5,303 nt of DNA from an uncultured Mycoplasmatota bacterium (lineage in GTDB: Bacteria > Bacillota_I > Bacilli_A > RF39 > UBA660), in the NCBI GenBank assembly GCA_946407055.1, contig CAMJMP010000076.1, positions 1-5,303 on the forward strand, given 5' to 3'. How positions within the stretch are numbered: position 1 is the first letter of the stretch; every line of letters starts with the position of its first letter. The notes beneath the pieces were generated by a model that saw nothing but the letters and a program-made list of their open reading frames with translations, did not search any database and had not been told where the DNA came from. A program made the position numbers and the translations under genes. This document shows positions 1 to 5,303 of the stretch, piece after piece.

Positions 1-500
1 GGGTCTTTATCATAGATTGCATCTACATTAGTTGCTTTTATAAGTGCATCAGCACTAATTTCATTAGCTCTTAGAGCTGCTGCTGTGTCAGTTGAGAAGA
101 ATGGTGAACCTGTTCCACAACCAAATACTACTACCCTTCCTTTTTCTAAGTGTTTAATAGCTCTATCTTTAATATAGAATTCAGCTATTTGGCGCATTTC
201 TACACCTGTTTGAACTCTAACATCTTGACCTAATTGTTTGAAGGCATCACCAATTGCTAAAGCATTCATTGTTGTACCTAACATACCTATATAATCTGAT
301 GTACAACGGTCCATTTGTTGATTGCTTCTTCCACGCCAGAAGTTTCCACCACCAACAACGATAGCTACTTGGACTCCTAAATCAGAGATTGTTTTGATTT
401 CACCACATAGTTCTAAAACTCTATCAAAATCAATTCCTGTACCTTTATTTCCAGCTAAGGCTTCGCCACTTAATTTAACTAATACTCTTTTATATTTCAT
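1..500 (-). CDS. pyrH: UMP kinase (uridylate kinase), 3' end cut by window
   Basis: This enzyme phosphorylates UMP to UDP with ATP in the cytoplasm, the step that feeds all UTP and CTP synthesis. It belongs to the hexameric amino-acid-kinase-fold bacterial UMP kinases. The reading frame is open from ATG (498-500) to the window edge, giving 166 complete residues; the family is about 235-245 residues, so roughly the last 70 lie outside. Visible landmarks are the N-terminal KLSGEAL at residues 9-15, the glycine loop GGGNFWRG at 50-57, MDRCTSDYIGML at 63-74, RVQTGVEMRQIAE at 95-107, and the nucleotide/UMP-binding GTGSPFFSTDTAAALRA at 129-145, followed by KATNVDAIYDKD. The start is fixed by AGGAGG four bases upstream and by the family N-terminus (MKYKRVLVKLSG). 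Usual Firmicute order is rpsB-tsf-pyrH-frr; here an exported-protein gene lies directly upstream instead. The residues seen match the family well, with only mild substitutions such as Phe for Ile/Leu after GGGN. Confidence 0.97.
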   Translation of the reverse strand, partial: MKYKRVLVKLSGEALAGNKGTGIDFDRVLELCGEIKTISDLGVQVAIVVGGGNFWRGRSNQQMDRCTSDYIGMLGTTMNALAIGDAFKQLGQDVRVQTGVEMRQIAEFYIKDRAIKHLEKGRVVVFGCGTGSPFFSTDTAAALRANEISADALIKATNVDAIYDKD

Positions 501-504
501 ATTT

Positions 505-510
505 CCTCCT
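505..510 (-). promoter_or_regulatory. Ribosome binding site of pyrH
   Basis: A perfect AGGAGG sits four bases before the pyrH ATG. The spacing is short but workable and it fixes the start codon. Only two bases separate this site from the T-run of the upstream hairpin (513-518), so the leader between terminator and ribosome binding site is almost absent. Confidence 0.85.
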
Positions 511-512
511 AT

Positions 513-541
513 AAAAAAGAACTTATTATCTTAATAAGTTC
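513..541 (-). terminator. Rho-independent terminator-like hairpin after the exported-protein gene
   Basis: Read on the minus strand, GAACTTATTA and TAATAAGTTC form a perfect 10-bp stem (arms 532-541 and 519-528) with a three-base AGA loop, followed at once by six T's (518-513). It begins 13 bases after the TAA of the upstream gene, the right place for its terminator. Only two of the ten pairs are G-C, so the stem is weak and termination may be partial. The T-run ends two bases before the pyrH ribosome binding site, so the element could also act as an attenuator or processing site for pyrH. The plus strand has no comparable T-run, so the element acts in the minus direction. Confidence 0.8.
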
Positions 542-554
542 ATTTTATCATTAA

Positions 555-1535
555 TTATCTCATATTTAAAGTTTGATCTAATTCAGTAGTCATATAAACA
601 TATGTCTTATCAAATGTTTGTAATGAATTTACATCAATACCTTTTTTACTTAAGAATTCTAGTTCTTCTTCTGATAAAGGTACACAGTTTGTATTATCAC
701 ATTCAAAAGATAATGTTGGGTCAGTATATAATGCTCTAGCAATATCTAGTCCTCTATTAATAACATCTTTAATATCAGAGTCACCAATAGATAACCATAC
801 TGATTCACCAGTATTTCTTTCTAAACCATTAAATGATAAACCATTTGGATATTCATTTGAATCTCCTCTTAAGTTTCTCTTAATCATTCTATATCTTGCA
901 TCTAGGTCACTTACTGTTTCATAGATACCTGGGATGGCATAACCATTGATTGAATATACTCTAGCTCCGTTGTCTGTATGAGCAACAATCATTAATTCTC
1001 CATTTTTTACATATAAATCAGATACTACTAGTAAACCATCTAATTGTAGTTCGTTATAGAATAATGATGCTATTCTTTCTTTAATTACGTTACTTACATT
1101 ACCTGTACTAAATTGAATAGCAGCATCTAAAGCTGGTTTTTCATATAAACCATTATTGATAAAACCATTCATTTGATCTGAATTTGATAATGCTGATTGA
1201 TAACTTCCATACATTGCATTGATATCTAAATTTAATACTTCTCCTGGAGTTGTATCTGTATAAGTATACATTTCTGGATCATATGGATTTAAGAAATCAG
1301 ATAATTCGATAGCTCTTCTAATTGTTTCTAAATCTAAATTAGCAACAAATTTACTAACAGCTTTAACATCTCTTTCTCTTTGATCTTTAATTCTACTTTC
1401 ATCTTCAACTACTTGTACGTTTGTTGGATGTACTGAAGCACTAGCAATCATTGGAGCAGCATTTAATCCAAGTGCAAATGCTAATAAGAAGGCAGCACCC
1501 TTTTGAGCTACTTTAGCTCCTGTTTTATTTGACAT
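555..1535 (-). CDS. Exported protein of unknown function, N-terminal signal peptide
   Basis: I do not recognise this 326-residue protein. What can be seen is a Sec-type signal peptide: a basic N-region with Lys at 4, 8 and 12, a hydrophobic core from about 13 to 30 (GAAFLLAFALGLNAAPMI), and a signal-peptidase I site of AxA type, most likely after Ala33 (ASA|SVHP). No lipobox Cys, LPxTG sorting signal or second membrane segment is present, so the mature protein of about 293 residues is probably released or held on the outer face. The mature part looks like a soluble mixed alpha/beta domain rich in Asn, Asp, Ser and Tyr. A charged helical stretch spans about 44-80 and a beta-rich segment about 166-200. 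The only two cysteines are Cys279 and Cys284 (C-x4-C), which could form a disulfide. The start is supported by AAGGAG eight bases upstream. It has its own strong promoter and is followed by a hairpin terminator, so it is probably a mainly monocistronic unit. Function cannot be assigned from context. Confidence 0.9.
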   Translation of the reverse strand: MSNKTGAKVAQKGAAFLLAFALGLNAAPMIASASVHPTNVQVVEDESRIKDQRERDVKAVSKFVANLDLETIRRAIELSDFLNPYDPEMYTYTDTTPGEVLNLDINAMYGSYQSALSNSDQMNGFINNGLYEKPALDAAIQFSTGNVSNVIKERIASLFYNELQLDGLLVVSDLYVKNGELMIVAHTDNGARVYSINGYAIPGIYETVSDLDARYRMIKRNLRGDSNEYPNGLSFNGLERNTGESVWLSIGDSDIKDVINRGLDIARALYTDPTLSFECDNTNCVPLSEEELEFLSKKGIDVNSLQTFDKTYVYMTTELDQTLNMR

Positions 1536-1543
1536 AAAAACAT

Positions 1544-1549
1544 CTCCTT
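1544..1549 (-). promoter_or_regulatory. Ribosome binding site of the exported-protein gene, inside a hairpin arm
   Basis: AAGGAG, extended to AAAAGGAGAT, lies eight bases before the ATG at 1533-1535 with near-ideal spacing and fixes the start. Its GGAG core is part of the 3' arm of the 11-bp inverted repeat described at 1537-1584. It would therefore be masked in any RNA that also carries the other arm, but free in transcripts beginning at the local promoter. Confidence 0.85.
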
Positions 1550-1552
1550 TTA

Positions 1553-1572
1553 GTGATATTTATTATAATCAC
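1553..1572. repeat. Small dyad GTGAT-N10-ATCAC across the -10 box
   Basis: Five-base arms GTGAT (1553-1557) and ATCAC (1568-1572) flank ten AT-rich bases that contain the -10 box of the exported-protein promoter. The location is typical for a repressor operator, and the same arms can serve as the inner stem of the hairpin at 1537-1584. Ten matching bases in AT-rich DNA are modest evidence, and no known operator consensus was matched. Confidence 0.3.
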
Positions 1573-1589
1573 GGGAGATGTTTTGTCAA
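1562..1589 (-). promoter_or_regulatory. Consensus sigma-A promoter for the exported-protein gene
   Basis: On the minus strand a perfect -35 box TTGACA (1589-1584) and a perfect -10 box TATAAT (1567-1562) are separated by 16 bases. This predicts transcription starting near 1554, giving a leader of about 19 bases that contains the ribosome binding site. The -35 box starts only three bases after the stop codon of the large upstream gene. Two consensus hexamers in the only available gap, correctly placed before a start codon, make this the most secure regulatory call here. A 16-base spacer is one short of the optimum. A small dyad (GTGAT/ATCAC, 1553-1572) brackets the -10 box and could be a repressor site. 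Confidence 0.85.
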
Positions 1590-1592
1590 ATA

Positions 1593-4500
1593 TTATTCGT
1601 CTTTTTTATTTAGGTTTTCTTTAGCTACAGTAAGCATTAATTTAATTCTATTTACTTGGTTAGTATGAGATGCTCCTGGGTCGTAATCAATTGCTACGAT
1701 GTTAGCATCTGGATATAAAGATCTAATCTTTTTAATTACTGCTTTACCAACTATGTGATTTGGTAAACAAGCAAATGGTTGAACACAAACGATATTATCG
1801 ATTCCTTCTTTAATTAGTTCAACCATTTCAGCTGTTAAGAACCATCCTTCACCAGTTTGGTTTCCAGTAGATAAGATACCATCAACGTTCTTTTCTAGAT
1901 GATAGATATTAGATGGTTTACGATATCTAGTATTCTTTAATTGTTTATTAACTTCTGTTTCAAAAGAATTGAACCATTTTAATGCTGCATCATATACTAA
2001 AGCAGTGAACATTCCGCTCTTTAATAATTTACTTTTTATTATAGAGTTGATAGTACAATACTTAACAAAGCCCATTAAATCTGGTTGGAATACTTCTGCT
2101 CCTTCAGCTTCTAGTTTTTCAATTAAATGATCATTAGCAAATGAATGATATTTAACTAGGATTTCACCAACGATACCTACTTTAGGACGATTAGTTAGTT
2201 TAACTTCTACTTGTTCATATTCCTTAATCATCTTACGAATATTATTCTTAAATTCTTTTTGACTACCATTGATAACGGCATCACAACAAGTTTTAAGCCA
2301 TTTATCATATAGTTTTTGAGAAGAACCTTTATGTACTTCATATGGTCTTGTAGCTAGGTGTAGTTTAATTAATAAATCACCATACACTACTGCTTGTAGT
2401 GCTCTTCTAGTCATTCTTAAATTCATATGGAAAGCTTGTTCTTTTTCTAAGCCATTGAAATTGAATGATAAAACTGATACTTTTTCTAAGCCAGCATCTT
2501 TTAGAGCTTTTCTTATTAAACCAATATAGTTAGTAGCACGACAGCCACCACCAGTTTGAGAAATAATAACACTTGTATTATCTAAATCATATTTACCACT
2601 TTGTAGAGCAGCAATTAATTGACCTGTTACGATTAATGCAGGATAACAAGCATCGTTATTAACATATTTTAAGCCTGTTTCTAGGGTTTGATCATTTGTT
2701 TCGTTTAAATATACAGCGTTATATCCTTCGCTTTTAAACATAGCTCCTAATAGTGGCATATGAGTTGGTGTCATATCTGGGAATAATAAAGTATGATTTC
2801 TATCAGATGCCTTAAAATAATTCTTATGATATTCATATGGCTCATATGTAGAAGTATTATTTCTTTTATTCATAGATGCTATTAAAGAACGAATTCTTAT
2901 TTTAGCAGCACCCAAGTTATTTATTTCATCTATTTTTATTGTAGTAAATAGTTTATTATTACGTTGTAAAATTTCTTCTGTTTGATCTGTAACTATGGCA
3001 TCTAATCCACAACCAAATGAATTTAGGTTAACTAATTCCATATTATCGTGTCTTGATACAACATCTGCTGCATGATAAACACGATTATGATAAGTCCATT
3101 GGTTAACAACACGTAAGTTAGATTCTAGCTCACTTAAATGACAGATAGAATCTTCTGATAAAACAGCTATACCTAAAGAGTTGATCATTGTATCAATACC
3201 ATGATTTACTTCTTTATCCAAGTGATAAGGACGTCCAGCTAGAACAATAGCTTTCTCATCATGTTCATCTATATACTTAATGAATTCTTCCCCTTTTGCT
3301 CTAACTTCTTCTTTATAGTTAGCTTGTTCTGTGAAGGCTTCATTAATAGCATTCTTTAATTCTTTTTTAGTAAATTTATATTCTTTGAATTCTGGTAATT
3401 CCATTATTCTTTTATATAAGCCGTCTTTTGTCAAAGGTAAGAATGGATTCATATATTTAATATGTTTCTCTTCTAAATCTTCAACGTTAAGTTTTATGGC
3501 TTCACTATAACTTTGAACGATTGGACAGTTATAGCAGTTATCTGCATTACCAAATTCTTTTTCTTCGTACATAATACATGGATAGAAGATAGTCTTTAAT
3601 CCTTTATTAATTAAGTTCATTATGTGACCATGAACTAATTTAGCTGGATAACAAACTGATTCAGAAGGCATTGATTCAATACCACTTTCATAGATTCTTC
3701 TATTAGAATGATCTGATATTACTACTCTAAATCCTAGTTTAGTGAATAAAGTAAACCAGAATGGATATTCTTCATACATATTCAATACTCTTGGAATACC
3801 TATTTCACCACGAGGTGCATCCTCTAATGGTTCGTAGTTAAATAAACGATCATATTTCCATGAATACATATTTGGTAAGTTAGAATTACTTCCGTTATTT
3901 CCACTACCTCTTTCACATCTATTACCAGATATGAATGATTTTTTATTAAACATATTTATAGTTAGTGCACAATGGTTTTCACAACCTTGGCAACGTGAAT
4001 GCATTGTTTTAATTTGAAGATTATTTATTTCTTCTACAGTAAGCATTGTACTTTTGATATCTTGATCTTCATATTGCTTGTAGTTATTTAAAGCGATTAA
4101 TGCTACACCATAAGCACCCATTAAACCTGCTATATCAGGACGGATTACTTCTTTACCAGTAATATTTTCGAATGCTTTTAATACTGCGTCATTATAGAAA
4201 GTTCCACCTTGAACAACAATCTTTTTACCTAAAGATTCAACATCTCTAATTTTCATAACTTTTTGAATAGCATTTCTAATTACTGAATATGATAAACCAG
4301 CAAAGATATCACCTAAAGGGCGACCTTCTTTTTGAGTTTGTTTGATTTTAGAGTTCATGAATACTGTACAGCGTGAACCTAAATCAATTGGTGCCTTAGA
4401 TTTGCAAGCTAGGTCAACAAATTCTTCAATAGTTATACCTAATGATTTAGCTAGTGTTTCGATGAATGAACCGCAACCTGAAGAACAAGCTTCATTTAAC

Positions 4501-5303
4501 ATGATTGAATCAACAGCGCCATTTTTGATCTTGATATATTTCATATCTTGACCACCGATATCAATGATACTTTCAACACCTGGTAAGAAATAATTAGCCG
4601 CTTCATAGTGAGCCATTGTTTCGATTTCGCTAATATCTAGATTAAAGGCAGTCTTAATTAACATTTCACCATAACCAGTTGATCCACTACTTCTGATAAT
4701 TGTTTTCTCTGGTAGTTTAGAATATAAATCAAGAATCATACCTTTTACAGTATCAACTGGTGTACCTTGGTTAGATTGATAGTTTTCATATAATAAGTTG
4801 CCTTCTCCATCGATTGCTACCATCTTTGCTGTTGTTGAACCAGCATCGATTCCGACAAAGATATCACCGACATAGTTAGCTAGATCTTTTTTCTTAACTG
4901 AATCTTTAGCGTGTCTTTTAACAAACTTTTGATAATCTTTTTCGTTTTTGAATAAGACTTCTAAATCATTTGATTCAGATTCTTTGAATTTCTTTAGTTT
5001 TTTGATTATTTCTTTTACTTGTTCTTTAGTTAAATAATTCTTCTTTTGTTTATCTAGAATAGCTCCTTCACAAACAAATAAACGAGCATCCTTTGGAATT
5101 ATAATTTCATTATCTTTTAAATCAAGAGTTTTAACAAATCTTTCTCTTAACATTGAAAGATAATTTAATGGGCCACCTAAGAAGATAACATTACCTTTAA
5201 TAGGTTTACCACATGCTAAACCACTGATAGTTTGATTAACTACAGCTTGCATGATAGACAAAGCTACATCTTCTTTTTTAGCTCCTTCATTTAATAATGG
5301 TTG
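1593..5303 (-). CDS. Giant acyl-CoA dehydratase activase-related iron-sulfur protein (HgdC/HgdB-like fusion), 5' end outside window
   Basis: The frame is open from the window edge (first visible residues QPLLNEGAKKEDVAL) to TAA at 1593-1595, giving 1236 residues. Relatives of this architecture run to about 1400 or more, so roughly the first 190 residues are missing. Numbering from the edge: residues 1-85 are the end of a first BcrAD/BadFG-type ASKHA ATPase domain (FLGGPLNYL, 41-49), followed by a Lys-rich linker (about 93-140). A complete second ASKHA domain (147-405) has phosphate motifs GIDAGSTTAK (151-160) and DIGGQDMK (248-255), the adenosine motif VVQGGTFYND (363-372), and cluster-ligand cysteines at 273 (NEACSSGCG) and 312 (GSRC). 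A Cys cluster at 438, 441, 445 and 463 follows. Then come a DUF2229-like part from about 504 (CYPAK at 551, YPC at 576, NCYNCP at 590/593) and HgdB-like C-terminal modules (FGCG 765, ACYPA 886, GGGCRATNY 921, VQPFACLPNH 1179). Family knowledge: HgdC-type activators use ATP to drive low-potential electron transfer to an iron-sulfur dehydratase. The substrate of the fused forms is not established. Cytoplasmic and probably oxygen-sensitive. No partner gene is visible. Confidence 0.93.
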   Translation of the reverse strand, partial: QPLLNEGAKKEDVALSIMQAVVNQTISGLACGKPIKGNVIFLGGPLNYLSMLRERFVKTLDLKDNEIIIPKDARLFVCEGAILDKQKKNYLTKEQVKEIIKKLKKFKESESNDLEVLFKNEKDYQKFVKRHAKDSVKKKDLANYVGDIFVGIDAGSTTAKMVAIDGEGNLLYENYQSNQGTPVDTVKGMILDLYSKLPEKTIIRSSGSTGYGEMLIKTAFNLDISEIETMAHYEAANYFLPGVESIIDIGGQDMKYIKIKNGAVDSIMLNEACSSGCGSFIETLAKSLGITIEEFVDLACKSKAPIDLGSRCTVFMNSKIKQTQKEGRPLGDIFAGLSYSVIRNAIQKVMKIRDVESLGKKIVVQGGTFYNDAVLKAFENITGKEVIRPDIAGLMGAYGVALIALNNYKQYEDQDIKSTMLTVEEINNLQIKTMHSRCQGCENHCALTINMFNKKSFISGNRCERGSGNNGSNSNLPNMYSWKYDRLFNYEPLEDAPRGEIGIPRVLNMYEEYPFWFTLFTKLGFRVVISDHSNRRIYESGIESMPSESVCYPAKLVHGHIMNLINKGLKTIFYPCIMYEEKEFGNADNCYNCPIVQSYSEAIKLNVEDLEEKHIKYMNPFLPLTKDGLYKRIMELPEFKEYKFTKKELKNAINEAFTEQANYKEEVRAKGEEFIKYIDEHDEKAIVLAGRPYHLDKEVNHGIDTMINSLGIAVLSEDSICHLSELESNLRVVNQWTYHNRVYHAADVVSRHDNMELVNLNSFGCGLDAIVTDQTEEILQRNNKLFTTIKIDEINNLGAAKIRIRSLIASMNKRNNTSTYEPYEYHKNYFKASDRNHTLLFPDMTPTHMPLLGAMFKSEGYNAVYLNETNDQTLETGLKYVNNDACYPALIVTGQLIAALQSGKYDLDNTSVIISQTGGGCRATNYIGLIRKALKDAGLEKVSVLSFNFNGLEKEQAFHMNLRMTRRALQAVVYGDLLIKLHLATRPYEVHKGSSQKLYDKWLKTCCDAVINGSQKEFKNNIRKMIKEYEQVEVKLTNRPKVGIVGEILVKYHSFANDHLIEKLEAEGAEVFQPDLMGFVKYCTINSIIKSKLLKSGMFTALVYDAALKWFNSFETEVNKQLKNTRYRKPSNIYHLEKNVDGILSTGNQTGEGWFLTAEMVELIKEGIDNIVCVQPFACLPNHIVGKAVIKKIRSLYPDANIVAIDYDPGASHTNQVNRIKLMLTVAKENLNKKDE

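Larger units (their letters stand above)
1537..1584 (-). terminator. Inverted repeat forming a terminator-like, RBS-masking hairpin in read-through RNA
   Basis: Read on the minus strand, AAAACATCTCC (1584-1574) and GGAGATGTTTT (1547-1537) are perfect 11-base complements enclosing 26 bases. Inside, GTGAT (1572-1568) and ATCAC (1557-1553) can add a second 5-bp stem. The 3' arm ends in five T's (1540-1536). RNA arriving from the large gene, which stops at 1593, could thus form a CATCTCC/GGAGATG-cored stem followed by U's, the form of an intrinsic terminator, and would also hide the ribosome binding site of the next gene. The 5' arm lies upstream of the predicted start of transcription of the local promoter, so the local transcript cannot form it. 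The long interior and the overlap of the T's with the stem make true termination less certain than the repeat itself. It could instead be a DNA operator. Confidence 0.6.

Noticed and set aside
322..534. 70-codon open frame on the plus strand
   Set aside because: It lies antisense over the well-conserved start of pyrH, the hairpin and the pyrH ribosome binding site. Its Pro/Ser/Lys-rich translation resembles no protein family.
542..620. pyrH promoter upstream of the hairpin (GATAAT and TAAAAT boxes near the end of the exported-protein gene)
   Set aside because: Such -10-like strings are expected by chance in DNA this AT-rich, and no acceptable -35 box lies at the right distance. A weak promoter cannot be excluded.
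1553..1572. CRP/FNR-type operator at the GTGAT/ATCAC dyad
   Set aside because: GTGA and TCAC are 12 bases apart rather than the 6 of the CRP/FNR class, and the outer bases of the half-sites do not match.
4342..4551. 69-codon open frame on the plus strand
   Set aside because: It is antisense within the conserved second ATPase domain of the large gene, with no ribosome binding site seen and no recognisable product.
5259..5261. TTG as a start codon for the large gene, giving a 1222-residue protein
   Set aside because: The same frame stays open to the window edge, no ribosome binding site precedes the TTG, and the upstream residues continue an ASKHA domain that would otherwise be cut in half. 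The gene is simply truncated by the window.
1593..5303. UGA read as tryptophan (Mycoplasma-type code)
   Set aside because: The low GC suggested testing this, but the Trp codons checked are TGG and no in-frame TGA is needed in any of the three genes.

Overview
The window reads as a chromosomal stretch of a low-GC Firmicute (Bacilli/Erysipelotrichia-like or a wall-less relative). The DNA is AT-rich (about one third GC by eye), Shine-Dalgarno sequences are strong AGGAGG-type, and the one clear promoter matches the sigma-A consensus. Tryptophan is encoded by TGG and no TGA is read through, so the standard genetic code applies and a Mycoplasma-type UGA=Trp code is unlikely. All three genes lie on the minus strand, so transcription runs from position 5303 towards position 1. 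No RNA gene, insertion sequence or CRISPR array was seen, and no gene-free gap exceeds 57 bases.

Region by region, in the direction of transcription: (1) 5303-1593 is a very large gene whose 5' end lies outside the window. It encodes a fused activator/dehydratase-like iron-sulfur protein related to the ATPase activator of 2-hydroxyacyl-CoA dehydratases plus HgdB/DUF2229-type modules. (2) 1592-1536 is a 57-base intergenic region packed with signals: a consensus promoter, an 11-bp inverted repeat that can fold as a terminator-like hairpin, and the ribosome binding site of the next gene inside one arm of that repeat. (3) 1535-555 encodes an exported protein of 326 residues with a clear signal peptide and no recognisable family. 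(4) 554-501 holds a compact AT-rich hairpin followed by six T's, which runs almost directly into the ribosome binding site of (5) pyrH (500 to the edge), encoding UMP kinase and truncated at its 3' end by the window.

The three genes have no evident shared pathway: one is an anaerobic redox/ATPase enzyme of unknown substrate, one is a secreted protein, and one makes UDP for nucleotide synthesis. The most interesting part is regulatory. Each intergenic gap carries a hairpin placed so that it affects the start of the next gene as well as the end of the previous one. The promoter of the exported-protein gene starts downstream of one hairpin arm, so its own transcript escapes the hairpin while read-through RNA from the large gene would form it. 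pyrH has no convincing promoter of its own between the hairpin and its start, and it has been separated from its usual upstream neighbours rpsB-tsf. No unambiguous new multi-gene system is visible; the novelty candidates are the uncharacterised exported protein, the large iron-sulfur fusion of unknown substrate, and the overlapping signals between genes.
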